The position numbers and the translations under genes were made by a program. A stretch of DNA of 64,000 bases from HXMU1420-13 sp965249965 (GTDB lineage: Bacteria; Bacteroidota; Rhodothermia; Balneolales; Balneolaceae), in the NCBI GenBank assembly GCA_965249965.1, contig OZ252262.1, forward strand, positions 744,001-808,000. Reading direction: 5' to 3'. Below the pieces are notes generated by a model. That model did no database searches. It saw only the letters and a list, made by a program, of their open reading frames with translations, and was not told the origin of the DNA. Below, one piece after another: positions 17,695 to 26,874 of the stretch; the first letter of the stretch is position 1, and the number at the start of each line of letters is the position of its first letter.

Positions 17695-18513
17695 TCAATC
17701 AAAAACGAAGCGAAAGGTAATAGATCCCCATTGAATATCTTGCGGCACACCATTACCTAATCGAGTAAACCGCCAACTTCTTAGTGTACTTATAACTTCT
17801 CTTTCTAGATCAGGATCCATTTTTCTACTTGGAATAATCAACCCAACATTCCCGTCTGGTCGTACCTGAAATCTAACCGTAATTGTTGCCTCAACATTTG
17901 CAACATTTCTGGGTAATGGTTGTGACATGGGTGTTCTTTCTAGTCCGTTCTCCCAAACAAGCTCATACGGTGATGTTTTATCTTCATCATTACCAATTCC
18001 CTGATCAGAATCCGTATCGCCAGTGGCGCCGTCAACATCGCCGCTTTCCAATGCGCCTTCTTGAGTGTTGATATCTTCTTGAGCTACCGGAGCAATGTCG
18101 ATTTCTTCTTCGGTATTTTCCTCGGCAACTTGGGTTGGGTCTATTTCTTCAGTCACCGGAGTTTCAATGGCCTCCTCGATTACTTCTTCCACTTCATCGG
18201 GTAAGTCAACGGGCTTTGTGTCTTCAACAGCAGATTCTTCAGGAACATCCTCTACTTCGGGTGTTTCTTCCGTTGGCTCTTCCGTTTCTACCTCCGACGG
18301 ATTAGGTCTTGTGGCTACTTCCTCGTTCTCAACTTCTGAGAATTCCGTCATACTCCCGGTTTGAAATTCACCAAACTCAACCTCAATAAATGATGGTCGC
18401 ATATTTCGACCCATATCGATGGTAAACCAAAGAGAAAAAGCCAGTAAGATACTGGCCACGCCAATAGTAGCGATTAATGCTCTTCCATCATCTTTGGTGA
18501 ATTGTGGTTGCAT
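17695..18513 (-). CDS. TonB-like energy transducer
   Basis: The 272-residue protein has one N-terminal membrane helix (ALIATIGVASILLAFSLWFTI, about 10-30). A long acidic Pro/Glu/Val-rich spacer follows (about 50-175, repeated EVE, EEP and VEE runs), then a C-terminal TonB-like domain (ATITVRFQVRPDGNVGLIIPSRKMDPDLEREVISTLRSWRF). TonB transfers ExbB/ExbD proton-motive energy to outer-membrane transporters. Here the linker is acidic rather than the usual Pro/Lys type. It is the last gene of the operon running leftward from 23307, one base after exbD. Confidence 0.85.
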   Translation of the reverse strand: MQPQFTKDDGRALIATIGVASILLAFSLWFTIDMGRNMRPSFIEVEFGEFQTGSMTEFSEVENEEVATRPNPSEVETEEPTEETPEVEDVPEESAVEDTKPVDLPDEVEEVIEEAIETPVTEEIDPTQVAEENTEEEIDIAPVAQEDINTQEGALESGDVDGATGDTDSDQGIGNDEDKTSPYELVWENGLERTPMSQPLPRNVANVEATITVRFQVRPDGNVGLIIPSRKMDPDLEREVISTLRSWRFTRLGNGVPQDIQWGSITFRFVFD

Positions 18514-18514
18514 A

Positions 18515-18931
18515 CTAAAGCGATCCTTGTTCTGTGGCCATCACTAATCGAAGGTTTAATGCCTTTCCAATATTCAGTACCCGAACGGCATCATCTACAG
18601 TGGCATCTTTATCTGCTCGTAAAACGATCATTCCTTCTGGTTTGGTATTTCTGGCTTCACGAATAGCAGAAGCAAGAGATCCACGTGCGGTGAGTTCACC
18701 TTCTACATAAAACTCACCGTCGCTGGTAATAGCAACCGAAATGTATTCTGCCTCGGTCACGGCTCCACTTTCTGCTCGTGGTATATTCACCTGAATACCA
18801 AAATTGGTTACAAATGAAGAAGTGAGTAAGAAGAAAATCAGCAGAAGTAATACAATATCTGTTAACGATGATTGTGAAAACAACGTTAAAGGAGCCAATC
18901 TTTTGTCACCTCTACGAAAATCACGTGCCAT
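18515..18931 (-). CDS. exbD: ExbD/TolR biopolymer transport protein
   Basis: The 138-residue protein has the conserved N-terminal region LTDIVLLLLIFFLLTSSF, in which the aspartate ahead of the single membrane helix is the proton-channel residue of ExbD/TolR. A periplasmic domain follows (ISVAITSDGEFYVEGELTARGSL and MIVLRADKDATVDDAVRVLNIGKALNLRLVMATE). With ExbB it forms the inner-membrane motor. Its start overlaps the exbB stop by one base. Confidence 0.93.
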   Translation of the reverse strand: MARDFRRGDKRLAPLTLFSQSSLTDIVLLLLIFFLLTSSFVTNFGIQVNIPRAESGAVTEAEYISVAITSDGEFYVEGELTARGSLASAIREARNTKPEGMIVLRADKDATVDDAVRVLNIGKALNLRLVMATEQGSL

Positions 18932-19638
18932 TATGCTTGCCTTTTAGGTGCTGGTGATTGGAGTAAATCCAGGAAGTCGGCAGAAGCATTTTCCAATTCA
19001 AAAATGGAGCGATTAATTCTTCCAAGCAGGAAATTGTAGAATCCAAAAGCAATTAAACCAACAATCAGCCCGGCTGCAGTTGTAATCAATGCTTCCCAAA
19101 TTCCACCTGCCAGAGCACTTGGATTCACATTTCCCTGAAGAGACTGTATATCCATGAAGGCTTCAATCATACCTGTTACGGTTCCGGTAAATCCGATTAA
19201 TGGAGCTACACCAGCAATTGTTGCCAGCCAATTCATACGCTTTTCCAAAAAGAATATCTCTTTTTTACCAGCATTATCGATCGCGTCTTCAATGTCTCGG
19301 ATAGGTCTGCCTAAGCGCTTAATTCCTGCCATGATAATTCTAGCCAAAGGTTTATCGTATTCCTCACAGTAGGTTAGTGCATCCGATTGCTTTCCGGACT
19401 TAAGCATTCCCTCGATACTAGAAAGAAATCGTTCGGTATCTGTATGAGATCTAGAAATGGCGCTCCATCGTTCAAAAATCACATAAAACGAAATCAGGAA
19501 TAGCACAAAAATTGGAATCATCAGGATTCCACCTTCTACCATTAAATCAAAAAATGTGATGGTTTCTCCCTCTAAACTGGTTGCCAGCGAATCAATGGCT
19601 GTGGTTGACTGCTGCAAAATGAGAAGTATGTTGCTCAT
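18931..19638 (-). CDS. exbB: ExbB/TolQ/MotA proton channel protein
   Basis: The 235-residue protein has three membrane helices: LMVEGGILMIPIFVLFLISFYVIFERW near the N-terminus, and two C-terminal ones with the diagnostic LATIAGVAPLIGFTGTVTGMIEAFMDIQ and GGIWEALITTAAGLIVGLIAFGFYNFL. The cytoplasmic loop lies between. This is the stator channel that pairs with ExbD. It sits 8 bases downstream of the HU-TM-SPOR gene in the same operon. Confidence 0.94.
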   Translation of the reverse strand: MSNILLILQQSTTAIDSLATSLEGETITFFDLMVEGGILMIPIFVLFLISFYVIFERWSAISRSHTDTERFLSSIEGMLKSGKQSDALTYCEEYDKPLARIIMAGIKRLGRPIRDIEDAIDNAGKKEIFFLEKRMNWLATIAGVAPLIGFTGTVTGMIEAFMDIQSLQGNVNPSALAGGIWEALITTAAGLIVGLIAFGFYNFLLGRINRSIFELENASADFLDLLQSPAPKRQA

Positions 19639-19646
19639 GTAGATGA

Positions 19647-21371
19647 TTAATTAATTTTTTTGATGATATAATTTTCGGGTAATAAGTCTTCAATTTCTTC
19701 GGCAGCAACGGCTGCATCAAATAAGGTTCCAAACTGGCCAACACTTACTCGAAAGAGTGTTCCATATCGCTCGCTCGCTACTGGTGTTAAAAACCCTCGA
19801 TATCCTGCATTCAACAGTTTCTGACGTTCGTTTATTGCATTCTGTTGATTGCTCAATGTGTATAAAATAATGGTATAGCCATCGTTACCATCTGCTGATA
19901 ATGATCCGGTTAATCCATATTTATCTGCAGATGCAGAAACCTGATTATTTACAATCTGTGCCTGAGTTTGTGACTCTTGAACTGCCTCGCCGAGTGCTTG
20001 TTCCTGATCGGTCGTTTGCTGTTCATTTGGTTGAGTTGAGGTTACCTCTTGGGGGGGTGCTTCTTGCTGCGTGGTAGAGTTTTGAGCAGGTGGCGGAGGG
20101 GTAACATTAGACGACGTTTGCGGCGTAATAAATGGAATATTTAAAATGCTGAAGTAGCCTAGACCCACAACACTTCCACCCACAATTACTAACAGAAGTA
20201 CTATCCAAAGCCAGGCAGGTGCCGGTGCTTTATCTTTAGGTTCTTTTTTGGGCTTTTCCTTCTTCTTTTTCTCTTTTTCTTTTTTAGCCTCTTCTTTCTT
20301 TGCTTTCTTACCGTCTTCCGGAACATCAGATGTAATATTCTTAATCACTGGAATGATTTCAGTATCATCGAATTCTTCCATACGAAGTACACTTTCGTCG
20401 ATTTCACTTTCATCCATATCCATGAATGGATCATCGAACGTTTCTTCGCTTTCCAGCTCCGGAACATCCCCATCCTCAAGTTCATCTAAAAAGTCTTTTC
20501 CTTCTAACGCTTGCTCAAACTCATCTTCCTGTTCATCAGAGTTGTCCTGATCACTTTCGGGTGTTTCTAATACCGGAGTATCCATCTCATGAATGGGCGC
20601 TGATTCTTGCTCTTCGTCCGAGATTTCGAGGCTACTGTCCGTTAAATCTGATTCTAGTTCATCCTGAGCATCACCAATATCGAAAATCTCATCTTCCTCA
20701 TCTTCAGCAAATATTTGATCCAGCAGATCATCCGTGTTTTCTTCTTCAGTTGCACCTTCATCAGTCATAAATGCCGCAACCTCAGACCCTAAATCTATGC
20801 TACTCTCATCGCTATCAGAATCTTCAAAAATATTGCTGAAATCTTCTTCTTCAGTGGCATCTGATGTATCAATTCCTTCTTTTTCCTCAAGAGGCTCTTC
20901 ATAGTCTTGACCCATCAAACTGGCAAATAGGCGATCAGCACTTTTATCTTCTTTATGCGACTCAACGCCCCATGCCTCGGGACCCGGATTTTCACCGGGT
21001 TCTAATAACGGGTCACTAATATCTTCATCAATTAACCCCGCGAATCGTGAATCCGAAGATTTTGAAGAATCATCAGAATCTAAATCGCTAAAGGGGTTCT
21101 CTTCGGTCGGGGTAGGCTCATCTAGCTCGATGGGCTCCATCCCTACGTACTTAAAATTTACTTCGGTTTCTAGTTCTTTCGATGGTATGAACATCACACG
21201 GTTTCCCAAACTTGAAAAGATTCCAAAGCCCTCAATTTCGTAGGCTTCATCTTCTTTTAACGATTGTTTAATCTCCGCGATGAGCTCAGCTAATTGCTGT
21301 TCTGTTTTATCGGCATCTAATCCAGCTGCTTCAGCAACAAGTTCGAGGAATTGATTGTGTTCAATATGCAT
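19647..21371 (-). CDS. HU-domain / transmembrane / SPOR-domain fusion protein
   Basis: The 574-residue protein has three parts. Residues 1-75 resemble the HU-CCDC81-like prokaryotic domain (FLELVAEAAGLDADKTEQQLAELIAEIKQSLKEDEAYEIEGFGIFSSLGNRVMFIPS). Residues about 80-350 are an extremely acidic, low-complexity Asp/Glu/Ser linker ending in a lysine-rich patch (KKAKKEEAKKEKEKKKKEKPKKEPK). A single membrane helix lies near 385-408 (APAWLWIVLLLVIVGGSVVGLGYF). A C-terminal SPOR domain spans about 490-574 (GYTIILYTLSNQQNAINERQKLL...LFRVSVGQFGTLFDAAVAAEEI). SPOR domains bind denuded septal peptidoglycan, so the HU end should be cytoplasmic and the SPOR end periplasmic. It is cotranscribed with a second HU gene and exbB. 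Confidence 0.87.
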   Translation of the reverse strand: MHIEHNQFLELVAEAAGLDADKTEQQLAELIAEIKQSLKEDEAYEIEGFGIFSSLGNRVMFIPSKELETEVNFKYVGMEPIELDEPTPTEENPFSDLDSDDSSKSSDSRFAGLIDEDISDPLLEPGENPGPEAWGVESHKEDKSADRLFASLMGQDYEEPLEEKEGIDTSDATEEEDFSNIFEDSDSDESSIDLGSEVAAFMTDEGATEEENTDDLLDQIFAEDEEDEIFDIGDAQDELESDLTDSSLEISDEEQESAPIHEMDTPVLETPESDQDNSDEQEDEFEQALEGKDFLDELEDGDVPELESEETFDDPFMDMDESEIDESVLRMEEFDDTEIIPVIKNITSDVPEDGKKAKKEEAKKEKEKKKKEKPKKEPKDKAPAPAWLWIVLLLVIVGGSVVGLGYFSILNIPFITPQTSSNVTPPPPAQNSTTQQEAPPQEVTSTQPNEQQTTDQEQALGEAVQESQTQAQIVNNQVSASADKYGLTGSLSADGNDGYTIILYTLSNQQNAINERQKLLNAGYRGFLTPVASERYGTLFRVSVGQFGTLFDAAVAAEEIEDLLPENYIIKKIN

Positions 21372-21373
21372 AA

Positions 21374-21571
21374 TTAGTCCTCTTGCTCTGCTACGAATTC
21401 AATGGCATCCCGAGGTGGCATCATAATCGTGACCCCATCGGCGCGTGTTTCCTGTTGTTGGCTAAAATGTGTGGCCTTAAATGTTCCTAACCCCTTAACT
21501 TCGATCGAGTTTTTCATAATTACCTGATCTCTGATCACCAAACTAAATGCCTGTAAGAATTCTTTCGTCAT
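21374..21571 (-). CDS. Small HU/IHF-like DNA-binding protein
   Basis: The 65-residue protein has an HU-like core: helical N-terminus, IEVKGLGTFKATHFSQQQETRADG (compare the GFGTF-x-arm of HU/IHF) and TIMMPPRDAIEFVAEQE. HU is normally about 90 residues; this one lacks most of the first helical region, so it is either a trimmed HU or a partner of the HU domain encoded next to it (two bases apart). The start ATG at 21571 is close to the upstream barrel gene's stop, so it is co-transcribed. Confidence 0.75.
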   Translation of the reverse strand: MTKEFLQAFSLVIRDQVIMKNSIEVKGLGTFKATHFSQQQETRADGVTIMMPPRDAIEFVAEQED

Positions 21572-21573
21572 AA

Positions 21574-23307
21574 CTAGAACTTTAAAATTAACCCTCCGAA
21601 GACCTGAAACGGACGTTCTTCAAATCCATCCCATTGTTCATATTCTTGAGCAAGAATATTTAACACTTTCGCATAAACACCAAATTTGGATGTGAATTCA
21701 TATTCGACTTTAACATTTGCTAGTGTAAATGCATCTAGACTCTCACCCGAAGCCGGCGCTTCTCTACTTCCAACAAAATCAATCCAACCTGAAAGCAATA
21801 ATTCATTTGTAGTCTTAAAACTTACATTTGTTGTAGCCCCGATTCTTTCTTCAAATGGAATATCGCCACCGCTATCCAACGATGGTCGACGCGCATATAC
21901 TCTTACGTCGAACCAAAACTGTTCGGGATTAATTTGCTGTGTTATCCCACCAAAAAGCTGGAATTCCGTCGCTTTATCGTAGTTTATCGAGTAAAAAAGT
22001 GGGTAATCAACCCCAATTCTGGTTTCAATTTCTCTATCGTAATTGGCATAATTTTTTGTGATGGCATACATCAAGCCCCCATACACGCTATTGCCTTCGA
22101 AAAGTTGAAGCCCAACTTCTGAATACACTTTCGATTCGTAACTATGCCGAAGAATATTGCCGGTATCTAAAAAGCGATTTATCTGGTGATGCTCTTGCTG
22201 CGATGGCAACTGAACGGATCCGGATAACCCCGCTTTAAGAGTTAACGCGTCTTTTAGATTGTAGGTAAATAGGGCATTCGGAGCAACGTAAACTCTGTTT
22301 GAGAAGCCATCGGATACATAGGCTAATCCTGCATTCGCTGAGACATGCATACTGAAGTTAAGGAGCTTTTTGTATCCTGCAGAAAGCGTAGTGTATAAAA
22401 TTTTTGCTGTAGAATTATTATTCGAAAGTGCTGTTGATGAATTATCATACGTTCCCACCGTTAATAACCCGTCTACCGAAAATGTCTCATACAATCTATT
22501 TCCTGGCCAATACTTTTTAACCTGAACCGAAACCCTTTGCTCATTTGTTGTACCGCCCAGGTCAGTGCTTCCCGCCTCAATTTCGGTGTTGAAAGTTTGG
22601 AATTGTAAATCAGCTGTTAAGCCCTCTAATGAGTTTTTTACCTGCGTAAAAGATACTCCTGCATTAAATCCACCATAATTTTTTAATGCAGTCTCCCCAA
22701 TCGCATCCTGGTAAATTGGAGCTAAATTGTATAGGCGGTTAAAGTCGTATAACCCACCAACATTTGCTTCTATACGATTCTGTCGACTCAATTTTGAACT
22801 GAATTGAAGATCCGCATCTAAAAACCGATAGCTACTTAATTGATTATCTAAATGTCCATCAGAGCTGCTGTAATTTACATTCCCCGACAGATTCAACTTT
22901 TCATTGAGCCCCTGATAAAAATATCCATTTACTTCAGGGGTTAAAAAATTTCCATATCCCGCTTTGATATATGCATTACCTCTTCTCGGGGCAGAAATTA
23001 CCGATCTCGTTGGTGGGTCGGGACGATCTAGTTGAGTGATTGCTACTGAAGCAACGGCCTGATCACGTGTTTCCATAAAAGGCATTCTATTTGGATCAAT
23101 AAGGAAAATGCGTGGTTTTGGGTTGAACCCTAAAATAGGCTGGCGTCGCAAGCCCGGGAAACGAGCCCGAAATTCACTCCTGATTTCAATGTCCTGGGGA
23201 TTGATTTCCGGCAGAAGGGTATTTTGGGCATTTGCCGAACTTTGAGCATCGGCATCCCAAGAAATCAATAGTAATGCAAAAAGGAGTGTGCTTATTCGAA
23301 AAGCCAT
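21574..23307 (-). CDS. Outer-membrane beta-barrel protein (TonB-receptor-like, no plug)
   Basis: I chose the ATG at 23307 (577 residues) because it begins a clean signal peptide, MAFRISTLLFALLLISWDADAQ. The longer frame to 23394 adds a non-signal extension. After a short periplasmic N-terminus the protein is a long series of alternating amphipathic strands (GNAYIKAGYGNFLTPEVNGYFYQGL, LNLSGNVNYSSSDG) ending in FQVFGGLILKF with the C-terminal aromatic of barrel proteins. No TonB box or plug domain is evident. It is the first gene of the operon with HU, HU-SPOR, exbB, exbD and the TonB-like gene, which suggests a transport or envelope-anchoring role. Confidence 0.82.
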   Translation of the reverse strand: MAFRISTLLFALLLISWDADAQSSANAQNTLLPEINPQDIEIRSEFRARFPGLRRQPILGFNPKPRIFLIDPNRMPFMETRDQAVASVAITQLDRPDPPTRSVISAPRRGNAYIKAGYGNFLTPEVNGYFYQGLNEKLNLSGNVNYSSSDGHLDNQLSSYRFLDADLQFSSKLSRQNRIEANVGGLYDFNRLYNLAPIYQDAIGETALKNYGGFNAGVSFTQVKNSLEGLTADLQFQTFNTEIEAGSTDLGGTTNEQRVSVQVKKYWPGNRLYETFSVDGLLTVGTYDNSSTALSNNNSTAKILYTTLSAGYKKLLNFSMHVSANAGLAYVSDGFSNRVYVAPNALFTYNLKDALTLKAGLSGSVQLPSQQEHHQINRFLDTGNILRHSYESKVYSEVGLQLFEGNSVYGGLMYAITKNYANYDREIETRIGVDYPLFYSINYDKATEFQLFGGITQQINPEQFWFDVRVYARRPSLDSGGDIPFEERIGATTNVSFKTTNELLLSGWIDFVGSREAPASGESLDAFTLANVKVEYEFTSKFGVYAKVLNILAQEYEQWDGFEERPFQVFGGLILKF

Positions 23308-23449
23308 GGTAGATGAGTTTGTGGAATGTACAAATTTTTGAAGGAAGGAGTGAACCTCCCATTTGTGAAAAAAACTTACTGCAACAACCAGCAAGTTGTT
23401 CCTCTCTTTATGTATCTACCAAACAATATTTTCACTCAAAAAGTATCCG

Positions 23450-24490
23450 TTAATTTGTGTTGATTAACGCATTTAACAACTCTACGTCCCAAGTGCCATT
23501 CGCCGCATTGTAAATGCCAAATCCAGAAGCGAATTCCCAGTAGTGATAACTCATGTCATTCTCGAGGGCAAAGTGTACAATGGCCTCAGTCCAGCGAGCA
23601 CGCGAAGGTGAATCAGCTTTGCTGTACGCACCAAATTCGCCAATATTTATGGGAACTCCCCGATCTTCTCCCCAGTCTACAATCTGCTGGAAATGATTTT
23701 CTATAGCTTGGACTTCGTTTGGTGTTCCATCCCAAGATGTTCCTAACCAAGGATTGGATCCATCCACCCATTCTGCCCCCTGGTGCGTAAATTGAAACGG
23801 TTCGTAGTAGTGAACGGTCACAATCAAATTTCCATCCTCGGGGATGTCTAACTTCAACAATCCTGGAATTCCTCCCCATTCAGCTGCACCAATAAAAACC
23901 GTTCGAAATGGATTTGTTTCGCGGATAATATCTAATACTGCAGGCAATAATTGATTCCAAAGTTCGGCCGTTAAATTATTGTGCGGTTCGTTCAGAACTT
24001 CAAAAAGTACTTCTTTGGGTTGATCTTGATAGCGCTCTGAAATTTGTGTCCAAATAGACAGAAACTTGTCGATTTCCTGTGTCGGATTTTCAAAAATCTC
24101 TTCGTAATGATGAATATTAATAATCACCATTAAATCGTGATCTAATGCTTGTTGAATGGCCCAATCTACTCGTTCAAAGAACTCTTCATCGATGGTATAT
24201 GGATCATCTTCTGAAGTATGGGCACTCCAACGAATAGGAATACGAACACTTTCGAACCCGCTTTCGCGGATCAGTTCGAAAAATCGTTTCTGTAGCACTA
24301 CTCCCCATTCCCCTTCATTTGGTGCTTCAAGCGCATTTCCAAGATTAATGCCTCGGCCAAGTGCCGCATTTTGCTCGAAGGGATCAAGTGGACCAGAAAT
24401 TCCCGTTTCTGTAGGTGTATTAGAAGTAGAATCTTTACAAGCAGTGAATGATAATATCGTGCTTAGGAAAAGAATAAACAGACGCGCCAT
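23450..24490 (-). CDS. Glycoside hydrolase family 5 lipoprotein (cellulase-type)
   Basis: The 346-residue protein has a lipoprotein signal peptide (LFILFLSTILSFTACKD, lipobox cysteine at 18). A GH5 barrel follows: LGRGINLGNALEAPNEGEWG, FESVRIPIRWSAH, the acid/base in LFEVLNEPHNN (NEP motif), VTVHYYEPFQFTHQGAEW and the nucleophile in INIGEFGAYSKA. GH5 enzymes hydrolyse beta-1,4-glucans, mannans or related polymers. The lipid anchor would hold it at the cell surface. It is a separate unit from metK and from the operon that ends the upstream region. Confidence 0.9.
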   Translation of the reverse strand: MARLFILFLSTILSFTACKDSTSNTPTETGISGPLDPFEQNAALGRGINLGNALEAPNEGEWGVVLQKRFFELIRESGFESVRIPIRWSAHTSEDDPYTIDEEFFERVDWAIQQALDHDLMVIINIHHYEEIFENPTQEIDKFLSIWTQISERYQDQPKEVLFEVLNEPHNNLTAELWNQLLPAVLDIIRETNPFRTVFIGAAEWGGIPGLLKLDIPEDGNLIVTVHYYEPFQFTHQGAEWVDGSNPWLGTSWDGTPNEVQAIENHFQQIVDWGEDRGVPINIGEFGAYSKADSPSRARWTEAIVHFALENDMSYHYWEFASGFGIYNAANGTWDVELLNALINTN

Positions 24491-24569
24491 ATCAATGAAT
24501 AATCGTTAGATGATCCTTGATAGTAGGAAGAAGATTAACATAAATCCGTTAGAAAAAAATTCTCAACAC

Positions 24570-25694
24570 CTAGGCTAATTGATCGACAAAATCCAGCTTT
24601 TCCCAAGGGAATTCGTCACGACCGAAATGACCGTACGCTGCAGTTGGGCGATAAATTGGTCGAAGTAGATCAAACCGCTCGATGATTCCTTTAGGCGTGC
24701 AATCAAAGGTTTTTGCTACTAAATCGGCAAGCTCAACATCAGATTTCTTCCCCGTTCCATACGTATTTACAGCAATAGAAACCGGCTCAACCACACCAAT
24801 TGCATATGCTAGCTGAACGAGGCACTCATCGGCCAGCCCGGCAGCTACCAGGTTTTTCGCAATGTGTCGAGAAGCATACGCTGCACTTCTATCTACTTTT
24901 GAAGGGTCTTTTCCTGAAAAAGCTCCACCACCATGCGCCCCAAATCCGCCATAGGTATCTACAATAATTTTGCGCCCGGTTAAGCCTGTATCTCCATGCG
25001 GACCACCAATCACAAATTTGCCCGTCGGGTTGATGTGATACAAGGTTTCATCATCAATCAAATCCATAGGCATTACCTGAGGTATCAATAATTTCTTGAT
25101 ATCCGCATGAATTTGCGCTTGCTCAACACCATCATCATGTTGCGTTGAAAGTACAATCGTATGGATTCTTTTTGGTGAACCATCTTCGTTGTATTCGATC
25201 GTAACCTGGCTTTTAGAGTCGGGCCCGAGATAACTCATTTCGTTTCCGCCTTTTCGGATGGCCGCCAAATTCTTCAACAAATTGTGCGACAGTTGAAGCG
25301 GCATGGGCATTAGTTCAGGTGTGTCTTTCGTGGCATAGCCAAACATCATTCCTTGATCTCCGGCACCTTCTCGATCTACCCCCTGAGCTATGTCAGGACT
25401 TTGAGTATGAATTGTAGAAAGAACGCCGCAGCTTTCAGAATCAAACCGATACGAAGCTTTGGTGTACCCAATATCTTTAATCACTTCACGAACTATTTCC
25501 TGAACGTCTACATAGGCTTCGGTGGTAACTTCACCAGAAACTACGGCCAGACCTGTAGTTACCAGGGTTTCAACCGCTACTCTTGATTTGGGATCCTGGG
25601 CCAACATAGAATCTAAAATAGCATCTGAAATTTGATCGGCTACTTTATCCGGATGGCCTTCTGAAACTGACTCTGAGGTAAATAATTTCTTCAT
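24570..25694 (-). CDS. metK: S-adenosylmethionine synthase
   Basis: The 374-residue enzyme makes AdoMet from methionine and ATP. It carries FTSESVSEGHPDKVADQISDAILD, GAGDQGMMFGYAT with the methionine-binding loop, HADIKKLL, and the conserved GGPHGDTGLTGRKIIVDTYGGFGAHGGGAFSGKDPSKVDRSAAYASRHIAKNLVAAGLA. It is complete and of normal length. It is a single-gene unit on the minus strand. Confidence 0.98.
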   Translation of the reverse strand: MKKLFTSESVSEGHPDKVADQISDAILDSMLAQDPKSRVAVETLVTTGLAVVSGEVTTEAYVDVQEIVREVIKDIGYTKASYRFDSESCGVLSTIHTQSPDIAQGVDREGAGDQGMMFGYATKDTPELMPMPLQLSHNLLKNLAAIRKGGNEMSYLGPDSKSQVTIEYNEDGSPKRIHTIVLSTQHDDGVEQAQIHADIKKLLIPQVMPMDLIDDETLYHINPTGKFVIGGPHGDTGLTGRKIIVDTYGGFGAHGGGAFSGKDPSKVDRSAAYASRHIAKNLVAAGLADECLVQLAYAIGVVEPVSIAVNTYGTGKKSDVELADLVAKTFDCTPKGIIERFDLLRPIYRPTAAYGHFGRDEFPWEKLDFVDQLA

Positions 25695-25767
25695 TCTTTA
25701 ATAATTCGTGAGGTACTTTCGGTTACAAAAATGAGCGCAAAAGGTACGAAGTTATTTGAAGAAATTA

Positions 25768-26784
25768 TCAGGAATTGAACAAATCCCCATCTTTTTCGCC
25801 TTTGTTTGCCCCTAGATATTGATAGGCTTTGGCTGTGGCAACGCGTCCTTTTGGAGTGCGCTGAAGAAATCCTTCTTTAATCAAGTAAGGCTCATACACT
25901 TCTTCAATAGTACCTTTGTCTTCACCAACGGCAACTCCTAGTGTATTTAAGCCTACCGGACCACCGCTGTAATTTTCGATGATAGCTCGAAGCATGCGCA
26001 CATCCATTTCATCCAGACCGTTTGAATCAACGTCCAAGGCATTTAGGGCTTTGTCCGCTACTTGTTGGTTGATCGCATTTAATCCATCAACCTGTGCGAA
26101 ATCACGGGTGCGTCGAAGCAGCTTATTTACGATTCTGGGGGTTCCACGACTACGGCCGGCAATTTCGTGGGCGCCGGCTTCATCAATCCCAAAATTCATG
26201 ATATGTGCAGAACGAAGGGCAATTCTTTGCAGGAGTTCGACATCGTAATAATCCAGACGAATATCGATGCCAAAGCGTGCCCGAAGTGGTGCTGTAAGCA
26301 TCCCTTTTCGTGTTGTTGCTCCAACCAGCGTAAAGTGGTTTAAATCAATTTGAATACTCCGGGCATTTGGACCAGAATCAATTACAATATCCAGCTTGAA
26401 ATCTTCCATCGCCGAGTACAAATATTCCTCAATTACGGGATTTAGCCGATGGATTTCGTCGATAAACAGCACGTCCCCTTCTTCCAAATTAGTGAGCATT
26501 CCGGCAAGGTCTCCGGGTTTTTCCAATACTGGTCCGGTTGTTGGGCGAATGTTGCTCCCCATTTCTGTTGCTATAATATACGAGAGCGTTGTTTTTCCTA
26601 GTCCGGGAGGGCCGGATAAGATCACATGGTCGAGAGCATCGCTTCGTTGCTTCGCTGCTTTTATGAATACACCCAAATTTGTAATGGCCTTTTGTTGACC
26701 AATAAATTCTTCCAGACTCGATGGCCGTACGGTTTGCTCAAACGCATCTTCTTTTTGGAGTGGATTTAAGAGCGGATTTTGCAC
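25768..26784 (-). CDS. ruvB: Holliday junction branch-migration helicase RuvB
   Basis: The 338-residue AAA+ protein has the RuvB start (LRPSSLEEFIGQ-like VRPSSLEEFIGQQKAITNL), Walker A GPPGLGKTT, Walker B LFIDEIHRLNPVIEEYLYSAMEDF, the sensor GATTRKGMLTAPLRARFGI and the winged-helix end YLIKEGFLQRTPKGRVAT. It drives branch migration of Holliday junctions with RuvA. It is divergent from ppk1, and the 90-base gap holds both promoters. ruvA and ruvC are not in the window. Confidence 0.97.
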   Translation of the reverse strand: MQNPLLNPLQKEDAFEQTVRPSSLEEFIGQQKAITNLGVFIKAAKQRSDALDHVILSGPPGLGKTTLSYIIATEMGSNIRPTTGPVLEKPGDLAGMLTNLEEGDVLFIDEIHRLNPVIEEYLYSAMEDFKLDIVIDSGPNARSIQIDLNHFTLVGATTRKGMLTAPLRARFGIDIRLDYYDVELLQRIALRSAHIMNFGIDEAGAHEIAGRSRGTPRIVNKLLRRTRDFAQVDGLNAINQQVADKALNALDVDSNGLDEMDVRMLRAIIENYSGGPVGLNTLGVAVGEDKGTIEEVYEPYLIKEGFLQRTPKGRVATAKAYQYLGANKGEKDGDLFNS

Positions 26785-26874
26785 AGAAACTGTTATTTGT
26801 GATGTTTACTTTATACTGAATCGATTATACTTAGAAATTGTACGAATTGCCTACAGAAGTTTAACCAATACAGC

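Noticed and set aside
20248..20550. 100-codon Ser/Phe-rich ORF opposite the HU-SPOR gene
   Set aside because: It is the complement of Lys/Glu/Asp codons in the acidic linker, a typical shadow.
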